From NCBI GenBank assembly GCA_913009765.1, contig CAJVYT010000006.1:1-35978 (forward strand): a stretch of DNA of 35,978 bases, read 5' to 3'. This stretch comes from an uncultured candidate division Zixibacteria bacterium. Lineage in GTDB: Bacteria; Zixibacteria; MSB-5A5; GN15; FEB-12. The position numbers and the translations under genes were made by a program. The notes beneath the pieces are model-generated. The model was not told the DNA's origin, ran no database searches, and saw only the letters and a list, made by a program, of their open reading frames with translations. Of the stretch, positions 25,188 to 31,421 are shown one piece after another (position 1 is the first letter of the stretch; every line of letters starts with the position of its first letter).

Positions 25188-26087
25188 TCATCTTAATACA
25201 TTCAAGCTCGGCATCCTGTTCATACCCTGTTTTCTCTTCGTCTCATTGATGTCGATGTAGCCCTCAGTGGTCTTTATGTCCGTGTGCCCTAACTGCTCCT
25301 TGATTTCCAGGATGTCCATCCCAGTGTCATGCATGAACGTGGCTGCTGAATGTCGGAGCCTGTGGGGGAACACGTTTTTTATGCCCGCCTTTTCTGCCGT
25401 CTCCTTGACAACAAAGTATATTCTCACTGGGCTAAGCGGCTTCTTCCCATAGAGGTTTGTGAAAAGGGAGTCGGTTTTGGGTTTCATGCTCTTCCGATAC
25501 ATGAGCCATACCTTGAAAGCCTCTGCCAGCTCTCCATCCATAATGGCAATCCTGTCCTTTCGGCCCTTTCCCTGCCTGACGAATATCTCAAGAGTTTCCA
25601 GATTTACATCGTCATGCTTGAGATTTGAAACCTCGCTCAGGCGAAGGCCTGCAATCGCCATCGTGAGAATTATCGCCCTGTCACGGGGATTTCTGGCAGC
25701 CTTGACAAGCTTTCGAACCTCCTTGAGAGTCAAGGCCCTCCGCTTTGTTTTCTCTACCCTGATTTCCTTGACTATTTTTCGTGCAGGGTTTTTCGGCAGA
25801 AGCTCGTTGTCCTCAAGCCACGAAAGGAAAACGGAGACAACCTTGAGGTAATCCTTGACGCTGGAAAGCTTGATTGCCTTTGGCGAGGAGCCATTCCTCA
25901 GGCTGTTAAGAAACCCCTCTAAATCCTCCCTTTTTACTCCTGTTACGTCTTTGTCTCCAAGGAACTTGAGGAATCTGCATACCTTCTTCCCATAGCCCCC
26001 TATGGTTTTTTCCGAATACCCCCGGTTCCTCCTCTCCCGCAGGTATCTTTCCAACAGCGTTCGGTTTTTCTCCAGAATAAAGATCAC
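25188..26087 (-). CDS. tyrosine recombinase/integrase (XerA/XerC-like)
   Basis: A 299-residue site-specific recombinase with the N-terminal core-binding domain (SEKTIGGYGKKVCRFLKFL) and the catalytic domain with all six expected residues: R149 (AGLRLSE), K174 (GKGRKDR), H242-x-x-R245 (PHRLRHSAAT), H268 (LGHTD) and Y277 (GYIDI). It is of Xer size and lacks the extra IntI-specific insertion between motifs II and III. The GTG start overlaps the stop of the upstream gene by 4 bases, so the pair is one operon. Its last codons (MNRMPSLNVLR) are the repeated 26-bp core, so the gene carries its own attachment site at its 3' end. It probably moves the 3.4-kb segment and perhaps the larger element. Confidence 0.93.
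   Translation of the reverse strand: MIFILEKNRTLLERYLRERRNRGYSEKTIGGYGKKVCRFLKFLGDKDVTGVKREDLEGFLNSLRNGSSPKAIKLSSVKDYLKVVSVFLSWLEDNELLPKNPARKIVKEIRVEKTKRRALTLKEVRKLVKAARNPRDRAIILTMAIAGLRLSEVSNLKHDDVNLETLEIFVRQGKGRKDRIAIMDGELAEAFKVWLMYRKSMKPKTDSLFTNLYGKKPLSPVRIYFVVKETAEKAGIKNVFPHRLRHSAATFMHDTGMDILEIKEQLGHTDIKTTEGYIDINETKRKQGMNRMPSLNVLR
25198..25223 (-). repeat. direct repeat copy B, inside the integrase 3' end
   Basis: The 26-bp copy that codes for MNRMPSLNV at the integrase C-terminus, identical to 21771-21796 and in the same direction. Its place inside the gene end means that recombination can exchange downstream DNA without breaking the integrase. Confidence 0.75.
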
Positions 26088-26590
26088 CGATTGACAGAGT
26101 ATTTTCCTCCCTTGAATCCGAGGAATTCAACACCGAGAAGATGGTGCAGAACAAACTCCAGAGCACGCATTTCCGTATCTGAAGATTCCGGGATGGACAG
26201 GGCCCTGGATATCATGTCAATATCCGCCCGCAGAAGCGGCTGGTCTAAAAACAGCCTCCTCACTTCCTTTTCCATGTTCAGGGCGAGAGCAATAATAGCC
26301 CTCACATTCCCGCTCATGTGCATGCTGTTTATCTCGTTGTCCCTGAGCTCAATCTCCCTTTCAAGCTCCGTCACACGTTCCTTAAATAGGACAAGCTCCT
26401 CGCTTTGAACCGTGTCCTCAGCGCCATTAATATTTTGCAGCGCATCGCTTATGTCGAGATTAATAAGCCACCTTATCAAGCCAGCCAAAGTCATGTTGTG
26501 CTTCTGGCGGGCATGAGCCTTCCACAGCTCAATGTTCTTCCTGCACTCCCTGATTGGATACATGTCTGACGTGCATCCATTATTTTCCAT
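26084..26590 (-). CDS. integrase-associated protein with coiled coil
   Basis: This 168-residue protein is unrecognised. The N-terminus (YPIRECRKNIELWKAHARQ...TLAGLIRWLINLD) looks like a helix-turn-helix or ribbon-like DNA-binding region. Residues 60-90 (LVLFKERVTELEREIELRDNEINS) form a short coiled coil, probably for dimerisation, and the rest is helical. A full GGAGGGTGA ribosome-binding site precedes the ATG. The stop overlaps the integrase start, so both are made from one message. It may be a recombination directionality factor or the repressor of the operon; the twin repeats just upstream would be its targets. These roles are inference from position. Confidence 0.65.
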   Translation of the reverse strand: MENNGCTSDMYPIRECRKNIELWKAHARQKHNMTLAGLIRWLINLDISDALQNINGAEDTVQSEELVLFKERVTELEREIELRDNEINSMHMSGNVRAIIALALNMEKEVRRLFLDQPLLRADIDMISRALSIPESSDTEMRALEFVLHHLLGVEFLGFKGGKYSVNR

Positions 26591-26661
26591 AAATCAATCA
26601 CCCTCCTAAATTTTTTAGGCACAGGCTGGATAAAAAGAGATGCATCACACACGTTAGACAC

Positions 26662-26734
26662 GTATATGCAAAGTATATACACAGCGATTGATTTTTAAAG
26701 TTATATTTCGCCCTGCATATACAAAGTATATACA
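26662..26734. promoter_or_regulatory. twin 20-bp repeats upstream of the integrase operon
   Basis: GTATATGCAAAGTATATACA at 26662-26681 and GCATATACAAAGTATATACA at 26715-26734 match at 17 of 20 positions, 53 bases apart (about five helical turns). The first also has internal symmetry (GTATAT and ATATAC arms). They lie between the integrase operon and the divergent plus-strand genes and could be operators or integrase arm-type sites. Confidence 0.5.
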
Positions 26735-26823
26735 AAAACGGTGCTTTCTGAGCCTGTTTTATTTATGGGTTTGAAAGCTTATATATCTTAGAATATCGGC
26801 GTGCCAGTAGATTTTTTTAAAGC

Positions 26824-26830
26824 TTATAAA
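26824..26830 (+). promoter_or_regulatory. TATA box for the small membrane-protein gene
   Basis: TTATAAA at 26824-26830 is centred 27 bases before the ATG at 26854 and so predicts a leaderless mRNA, as for the gene at 29809. Confidence 0.55.
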
Positions 26831-26853
26831 CTGTCTCGACCTAAAAAAGTTCT

Positions 26854-27114
26854 ATGGCCAAGGGAGGGATTGTTCCCAGGAAGCGGTGGTTATTTAGCGA
26901 TTCCAGGGCTTTGAAGATGACTGGCGCCGGACTATTCGCGCTCTCCGGGATAAGCTCCGCCGCCCAGATCCTAAGCGGGGCTCCTCACAGCCAGGCCGAT
27001 GCGTGGGCGGTTGACACCATGTTCTGGATATCGATGGCATTGTTCATGCTGATGGGATACATCTCCTGGCATTATGGAAGGGAGTTCGAGAAGAGGAGGA
27101 TAGAGTTCGGATAA
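26854..27114 (+). CDS. small membrane protein, two helices
   Basis: The 86-residue product has basic ends (RKRW at the N-terminus, EFEKRRIEFG at the C-terminus) and two hydrophobic stretches, at about residues 21-38 (MTGAGLFALSGISSAAQIL) and 51-72 (AVDTMFWISMALFMLMGYISW), giving an in-out-in hairpin. No family is recognised. It starts at an ATG 27 bases downstream of a TATA box and is followed 26 bases later by the first Cys-rich pilin-like gene, probably in the same transcript. Confidence 0.6.
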   Translation: MAKGGIVPRKRWLFSDSRALKMTGAGLFALSGISSAAQILSGAPHSQADAWAVDTMFWISMALFMLMGYISWHYGREFEKRRIEFG

Positions 27115-27140
27115 AGGCTTTAGGGGTGGCATGAGTGGGG

Positions 27141-27419
27141 ATGAAAGGTTTCAGCGAGAGCCTGAATATCGTTTGGGCGGCCGTTCTCGGTCTCATAGTG
27201 CTATCTGTGCTCGTGGCGATCTTCGGCGGGTCTGCCATAAAGTTCAACGAGGGGACGAGTGAGAGTACAGATGAAGCAGGCTTCAGGACCGTCTGCCTCA
27301 TCAAATGCTCGGCGTGCTGCATCAGCAATACTGAAGCAGAGTGCAATGCAGAGACAAGCCCGAGTTATGTCTCCTATGAATACAAAGGCATTCCAGAGCC
27401 CTGCGACTGCGATTGCTGA
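27141..27419 (+). CDS. Cys-rich pilin-like secreted/membrane protein (1)
   Basis: About 92 residues. It starts MKGFSESLNIVWAAVLGLIVLSVLVAIF: a short Lys-Gly leader before a long hydrophobic helix, as in archaeal class III signal peptides of pilins and archaellins. The outer C-terminal part is Cys-rich: C-x3-C-x2-CC, a loop with another Cys, and CDCDC at the end. The same pattern occurs in the gene at 29809, so the two are paralogues. They probably form disulfide-stabilised heads outside the membrane. I chose the ATG at 27141 (GGGGTGG upstream) over a GTG six bases before. Surface filament or anchor function is inferred. Confidence 0.6.
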   Translation: MKGFSESLNIVWAAVLGLIVLSVLVAIFGGSAIKFNEGTSESTDEAGFRTVCLIKCSACCISNTEAECNAETSPSYVSYEYKGIPEPCDCDC

Positions 27420-27455
27420 GAAGGGATGTATTGGTAAAGCAAAATCTTTTAAATA

Positions 27456-27471
27456 AGTTAACGTATTAACT
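27456..27471. promoter_or_regulatory. inverted repeat and TATA-like region before the adenosine deaminase gene
   Basis: AGTTAA (27456-27461) and TTAACT (27466-27471) are perfect 6-base arms with a 4-base gap, following TTTTAAATAAG at about 27447. The pair lies at the expected transcription start of the gene at 27501 and may be its operator. Confidence 0.4.
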
Positions 27472-27500
27472 GTAAGTAAAGTTAGGCGATTTGGATCACT

Positions 27501-28703
27501 ATGTTGCAAAGTTCACTACACTGGTATGGTGAAAAGGAAAATGGATATTATCGACAAATAACTCCGCTCCCAAAAGTCGATTTACATAGGCATTTTTCTG
27601 GAAGCATACGTATTGGAACATTCTGTGAATTGGCCGAAGAATATGGTTTCGAAGATAACCTTACTGACCCTCATATAATGGGTAAACGATTAACAATCGA
27701 CTCACCAACTCAATTTACCAAGTTTATGTATCTGTGGAGATACATAAATAAGTTAACTTCCTATATATGCAAATATGACAGAGACCAAATCGGACGTTTA
27801 CTTTTTGAAATATGCGAGGATGCCTATAGGATTGAGAATATCCGTTATTTAGAGCTTCGATTACCCCCCTTTGGATTAACTATAGATAATCAGCTCAATC
27901 GTTCGCTCTTTGAAGAGATAATGTCCATTATCAGTAAACAAATTCAACAAATTGAATCAAAATTTCCTATAAAAATCAACGTGGTATTAAGCTTATCTAG
28001 ACATTATCTTGGAAGGCTTGACCCAAGTTTTAGGAAAAGATATTATGATATTCTTATTGAAGAATCAATTAACTATTTAAATAGTCCAATCGTTGGGTTT
28101 GATCTTTCAGGTAGGGAAGATATATATACACCTTCCTTTTTTTCGGATTTCTTCAAACGCTCCTCTAAAGAGGGATTCAATACAACGATCCATGCTTCCG
28201 AAGTTGGTAAACCTCAACATGCAATAGAAGCCATTGATAATCTTTCTGCAAAACGTCTTGGTCATGCTTTACGCACTGTAGAGGATCCAAATGTTCTAGA
28301 TAAGTTAAGAAAAAAGAAGATAGGAATAGAAGTTTGTCTAACGGCCAATCGCTTGGTAGGCGGTATAAACCAAATAAGGAGGCATCCGATTCGAGAATTC
28401 TACGATTGTGGCATACCAATAACTCTAAACACGGACGATCCGACAATTTTTAAAACAAACCTAAATAAAGAATATACGATAGCCATAAAAGAACTCGGTT
28501 TTTCCTTCGAAGATCTCCTCATGTTTAACCGCAATTCGATTAAAGAGGCGTTCATAGGGAATGAACTTGCTTCCAAGTTGGAATCTACATTTGTTAAAGA
28601 ATGGTCTTCGGTCTTGGAGAACGGGAACGGACTTGCTTCCAAGTTGGAATCTACATTTGTTAAAGAACGATCTTCGATCTTGGAGAACGGGAATGGACGA
28701 TAA
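27501..28703 (+). CDS. adenosine deaminase-family protein
   Basis: A 400-residue metal-dependent amidohydrolase of the adenosine/AMP deaminase group. The catalytic set is complete: H29 and H31 (KVDLHRHFSGS), H231 and E234 (HASEVG, with Ser where HAGE is usual), H255 (RLGHALRT), EVCLTANRLVGG near 280, and D312-D313 (LNTDDPTIF). The expected reaction is zinc-dependent removal of the amino group of adenosine or a related nucleotide. The last 45 residues are two copies of a 22-residue unit absent from normal deaminases. It is fused by coupling (stop overlaps next start) to a membrane protein, which suggests that the pair acts together and not in plain purine salvage. No RdrA-like ATPase is present. 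Confidence 0.85.
   Translation: MLQSSLHWYGEKENGYYRQITPLPKVDLHRHFSGSIRIGTFCELAEEYGFEDNLTDPHIMGKRLTIDSPTQFTKFMYLWRYINKLTSYICKYDRDQIGRLLFEICEDAYRIENIRYLELRLPPFGLTIDNQLNRSLFEEIMSIISKQIQQIESKFPIKINVVLSLSRHYLGRLDPSFRKRYYDILIEESINYLNSPIVGFDLSGREDIYTPSFFSDFFKRSSKEGFNTTIHASEVGKPQHAIEAIDNLSAKRLGHALRTVEDPNVLDKLRKKKIGIEVCLTANRLVGGINQIRRHPIREFYDCGIPITLNTDDPTIFKTNLNKEYTIAIKELGFSFEDLLMFNRNSIKEAFIGNELASKLESTFVKEWSSVLENGNGLASKLESTFVKERSSILENGNGR
28557..28688 (+). repeat. 66-bp tandem duplication at the 3' end of the deaminase gene
   Basis: Two adjacent 66-base units (28557-28622 and 28623-28688) differ at only a few positions and keep the frame. Each codes for a 22-residue helical unit, GNELASKLESTFVKEWSSVL and GNGLASKLESTFVKERSSIL with a final EN. 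A third unit begins (GNG) and is cut by the stop codon. The differences, mostly single bases, show a recent duplication. Confidence 0.9.
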
Positions 28704-29640
28704 TAACCATGTTGAAAATGGAAATTCAGTTAAGGAATTTATAACTGAATTGGCTGAGCTTGCGTGGATAGTTGGAGGTGCAGCATTCGTTTTCACTGTT
28801 CTTGGAGATCCTACTGATAAAGTAAAGACTGCAGGTTTAGCTGCTCTCTGGCTCCTCCCAGCTATATTTATAAAATATTTCGTATGGAACCACAAATTTG
28901 GAGCTAGAGTTAAGCTCAAGCAAGCGGAATCTTCTCTCAAAGAGTATGAGGAGCAGATTGGGAAAATAAAAGCCCTACCTGATGTGAACACAGAATTGAA
29001 AGTTCTAGGAGATACAGCCCTAGAACGTATATCAGACTTTATGAGAGAGAAAATTGGCCCAATTTTAAAGAAAGGTCCTCTTACTGAGGTTGAACGTCAA
29101 GAATTTGTCCAAGAAATCATAGAATCAATGTGTTTCATCTTTAAGGACGATGCAAAACATAAAGATAAGTATTTGCCAACTGCGTGGGTAAAAGCCACAT
29201 TTTTTGTTTATATACCCAAAAAGGGAAACAACTTTGTATTAAAACGAGAAGCATATGCTTATCCCGCTACGATGAGCCCTAAAGTTGAAGAATTTGATTC
29301 ACAAGAACATAAAGATTCCACAGCAATTAATGCTATTTTAAGAGATGAGTTTTATTCCTTCGACGATGTTAAAAAAAGATACGATAAACATGGTAGAGAT
29401 TTTATTCCGATGTACCCAGGACAATTAGAAATTTACAAGTCAATAATGTGTTTTCCTGTTTTTAGCGGAGATAAAGGAGCACCCTCTCGCAGACCGTTAG
29501 GTGTCGTAACTCTTGATACCAATGTATTGAACTACTTCCCATATTATAAGGAGGACATGCAAACAGTCGCTTTTTACAACGCTCTTCTGTCACCTCTCAA
29601 ACAATTAATTATACATGCTTATACCTTGGACGATGACTAA
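28693..29640 (+). CDS. two-helix membrane protein with a GAF-like cytoplasmic domain
   Basis: 315 residues. Two hydrophobic helices (about residues 18-35, LAWIVGGAAFVFTVLG, and 45-62, GLAALWLLPAIFIKYFVW) are followed by a coiled coil and a 200-residue soluble domain. Its alternating strands and the GVVTLDTN-like segment (PLGVVTLDTNVLNYFP) resemble a GAF/sensor domain that binds small molecules or nucleotides. The ATG overlaps the deaminase stop codon, with GGAGA just before it, so the two proteins are made together. A small-molecule-triggered membrane effector is a reasonable guess; GAF-like membrane proteins are known in archaeal and bacterial defence systems. The long upstream frame is only the deaminase repeat in another frame. 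Confidence 0.6.
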   Translation: MDDNNHVENGNSVKEFITELAELAWIVGGAAFVFTVLGDPTDKVKTAGLAALWLLPAIFIKYFVWNHKFGARVKLKQAESSLKEYEEQIGKIKALPDVNTELKVLGDTALERISDFMREKIGPILKKGPLTEVERQEFVQEIIESMCFIFKDDAKHKDKYLPTAWVKATFFVYIPKKGNNFVLKREAYAYPATMSPKVEEFDSQEHKDSTAINAILRDEFYSFDDVKKRYDKHGRDFIPMYPGQLEIYKSIMCFPVFSGDKGAPSRRPLGVVTLDTNVLNYFPYYKEDMQTVAFYNALLSPLKQLIIHAYTLDDD

Positions 29641-29778
29641 GCGAAATTTTTATTAATAGTAATGGTTCCTTCCTAGCGTTTATAGGTCTCCCACCCATCG
29701 TCAATAATCGACAGACCATCGAGACTCTAGACAACGACATAAACATTTCTATACTCAAACAGAGGCTTTTTAAAGACA

Positions 29779-29784
29779 TATAAA
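29779..29784 (+). promoter_or_regulatory. TATA box for the second Cys-rich gene
   Basis: TATAAA at 29779-29784 lies about 27 bases before the ATG at 29809, a leaderless arrangement like that at 26854. Confidence 0.5.
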
Positions 29785-29808
29785 CCCCCAACGCCCCAAT
29801 AACAAAGC

Positions 29809-30078
29809 ATGAGGAGGGCTAGAGGGAAGGCAATGAGCACGCCGATCATGCTCGTGATGGCGGCCGTAGTGCTTATGGTCACGGGAGCGTTTCTCGTGGC
29901 CATGCTACAGAAGCCTGTCACGGTCGTCAGCAGGACCGCAGGGGATGTAACGCCTCTTTTGGAAACCACGACCTGCGACATCAAATGCTTTGACTGCTGC
30001 AATCGAAAAAATCCGGATGCTTGCGGTACCGTATATGACCCTGCTACTGAAGATTGTGATTGCTCTCCTTTTTGTTAA
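29809..30078 (+). CDS. Cys-rich pilin-like secreted/membrane protein (2)
   Basis: The 89-residue product has a basic leader (MRRARGKA), one hydrophobic helix (MSTPIMLVMAAVVLMVTGAFLVAML) and a Cys-rich outer part: C-x3-C-x2-CC...C...C-x-C...C. It is a paralogue of the protein at 27141: TCDIKCFDCC here and VCLIKCSACC there. Two genes of a family normally adjacent now flank the deaminase-membrane pair, so that pair may be an insertion. The ATG at 29833 (preceded by GAGGGAAGG) is an alternative start, but the leader with Arg/Lys is lost with it. It ends four bases into the stop region of the next, convergent gene. Confidence 0.6.
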   Translation: MRRARGKAMSTPIMLVMAAVVLMVTGAFLVAMLQKPVTVVSRTAGDVTPLLETTTCDIKCFDCCNRKNPDACGTVYDPATEDCDCSPFC

Positions 30079-30884
30079 TTGGATGTAAAGGAAACGGGAT
30101 TATTCTCTTTGTCATATAACTTCCCATCTTTACCTACATGCAAACCCTTGAGCATGAAATTAACATAACTGGCCCAACCTGTAGCGTCATCACTGAAACC
30201 AGTCTCCCACCTATCTTCTCCGCCAGAGTACCGGTAGGTCATCACGACCCTGTCGAACGTGCCGTCTAGGTCGTCGTCGAAGCGCTCCATATCGACGTTA
30301 TATATGCCAGGGTAGATGTCGTCCAGACCTTCAAGACCGGTTCCTTCAAGGTAGGCCTTGGTAAATGTCGTGCCCCCGCTCCTTGAGCCTCCTCCAGAAC
30401 TGCGAACGTAGTCCAGCTTCCCGTCGAAGTTTTTGTCAAGGGCGAAAGGCTCGCCGTCAGTGCCAATCCATGCGTCCTGGATTTTGTCTCCGTTCCTGTC
30501 AAGGCGTGGGTCGTAAGGTTCGGTCCTGCCTGTTGTGGGGTCGGTGAGCAGGAGAGGCTCCGTGTGGTCTTGAGTGGGCGTTTCCACGGGCTTCTCTGTG
30601 TGTATGGGCTCTTGTGTGGTGATGGGTGATGGGCTGGCCGTGGGCGTTAGTGTGACGGAGGGTCCGTTCTGGCCGGGCAGGGAGTCTCCAGTAGTGCTGT
30701 CGTGTCTATGTGTGTAGAGGTAGTATGCGCCTGCCGCTAACAAGAGGGCTGCGCCTATGGCTGCGGTTTTCTTGGTGTTTCCTTGTCCTCTTGTTTCGCC
30801 TAGGAATGCGTAGAAGTTCTGGTATTTTTGGGCTTCTTTGGCCTGTTTGAGCGCCTGTTTTGCGCTCATGTCGTCGTGTCTCAT
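30075..30884 (-). CDS. membrane-anchored protein with Asp-rich calcium-binding repeats
   Basis: The 269 residues show a cytoplasmic helical N-terminus (KQALKQAKEAQKYQNF), a membrane helix at about 39-57 (TAAIGAALLLAAGAYYLYT), a Thr/Pro-rich stalk, and an outer part with Ca-binding loops: DRNGDKIQD, DKNFDGKLDY and DDDLDGTFDR, the DxDxDG-type motif of dockerin/thrombospondin/EF-hand repeats. Such proteins are surface or cell-wall proteins that need calcium. The ATG follows GGGAGAGGGAG, a good ribosome-binding site. The gene is GC-richer than those around it. It converges with the second Cys-rich gene (4-base overlap), and its promoter lies in the divergent region shared with the winged-helix gene. 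Confidence 0.7.
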   Translation of the reverse strand: MRHDDMSAKQALKQAKEAQKYQNFYAFLGETRGQGNTKKTAAIGAALLLAAGAYYLYTHRHDSTTGDSLPGQNGPSVTLTPTASPSPITTQEPIHTEKPVETPTQDHTEPLLLTDPTTGRTEPYDPRLDRNGDKIQDAWIGTDGEPFALDKNFDGKLDYVRSSGGGSRSGGTTFTKAYLEGTGLEGLDDIYPGIYNVDMERFDDDLDGTFDRVVMTYRYSGGEDRWETGFSDDATGWASYVNFMLKGLHVGKDGKLYDKENNPVSFTSN

Positions 30885-31040
30885 TGTCTCCCTCTCCCTT
30901 CTTGTCTTGGCTCCTGAAAAACAGGGTGTTTACTACTCCTAGTTAGTGACAAATCTTTATAAGCATTTATGTGGTCGAGTATTCGCTTTCCCTGCACCGA
31001 TTTCACGCCTCCATCAAGAGATAGAATAGTGATAGCCAAG

Positions 31041-31066
31041 TATAAAAAAGTATCCTCAACGATACT
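31041..31066 (+). promoter_or_regulatory. TATA box and inverted repeat of the winged-helix gene
   Basis: TATAAAAA at 31041-31048 is followed immediately by AGTATC and GATACT arms (31049-31054 and 31061-31066) with six bases between, about 50 bases before the ATG at 31114. This is the usual layout of an autoregulated promoter. A second TATAAAA at 31103 is too close to the ATG. Confidence 0.5.
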
Positions 31067-31113
31067 ATTGGTTAGAAAAAGGTAATATTTGCTCGGCAGG
31101 GCTATAAAAGTGG

Positions 31114-31380
31114 ATGGACAAACTCAAGCTCTCCGGGCTGAAGGGAACCAAACAGATTCTTGAAACCCTGTCCAAAAAACAGGGCGCCTGGTCCGAAATC
31201 CAGAAACAATGCGCAGGCATCTCGCACAGGGTTTTCAACACGAGGCTGAAACAGCTCGAAACCTCAGGATTCGTATCATCAAAGGCAGAAATGAAAGCAG
31301 GAAAAGCAGTCAAAATCTACTCACTCAGCACGAAAGGAAAGAAGCTGCTTGAGCTGATGACATGCATCGAAAGACTATAA
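31114..31380 (+). CDS. winged-helix transcriptional regulator (HxlR-like)
   Basis: An 88-residue DNA-binding protein with the winged-helix pattern GTKQILETLSKKQGAWSEIQKQ, then ISHRVFNTRLKQLETSGFVSS (recognition helix) and the wing KAVKIYSLSTKGKKLLELM. The order and the 'R.F..RLK.LE..G.V' helix match the HxlR/ArsR group of archaeal regulators. It probably binds the inverted repeat just upstream. The next gene, a phospholipase C/P1-nuclease-type protein, starts 42 bases after it on the same strand. It is possibly the target of regulation. Confidence 0.75.
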   Translation: MDKLKLSGLKGTKQILETLSKKQGAWSEIQKQCAGISHRVFNTRLKQLETSGFVSSKAEMKAGKAVKIYSLSTKGKKLLELMTCIERL

Positions 31381-31421
31381 ATACGAAAAAACACAAAAAA
31401 AAGAGCGGGAGGAAAAAAAAG

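Larger units (their letters stand above)
21771..25223. mobile_element. putative 3.4-kb cassette inserted at the integrase 3' end
   Basis: The segment lies between two exact 26-bp direct repeats. It contains an attC-like site, an SPFH-like gene in GC-rich DNA, a HEPN-like gene and a membrane-protein gene, each with its own orientation. Recombination between the repeats would release a circle of 3427 bp and leave an integrase gene ending in NVLG instead of NVLR. The tyrosine recombinase beside the right repeat is the natural enzyme for this. That it moves the segment is inferred. Confidence 0.6.

Noticed and set aside
27481..27487. GTTAGGC just before the adenosine deaminase gene, like an attC R' box
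   Set aside because: No R'' box or inverted-repeat arms are found in the 120 bases upstream; a 7-base match is expected by chance several times in the window.
27501..29640. RADAR system
   Set aside because: A deaminase is present, but no RdrA-type ATPase, and the deaminase has the size of ordinary family members.
31103..31109. TATAAAA as the promoter of the winged-helix gene
   Set aside because: It is only five bases before the ATG, so transcription would start inside the gene; the TATA box at 31041 is better placed.
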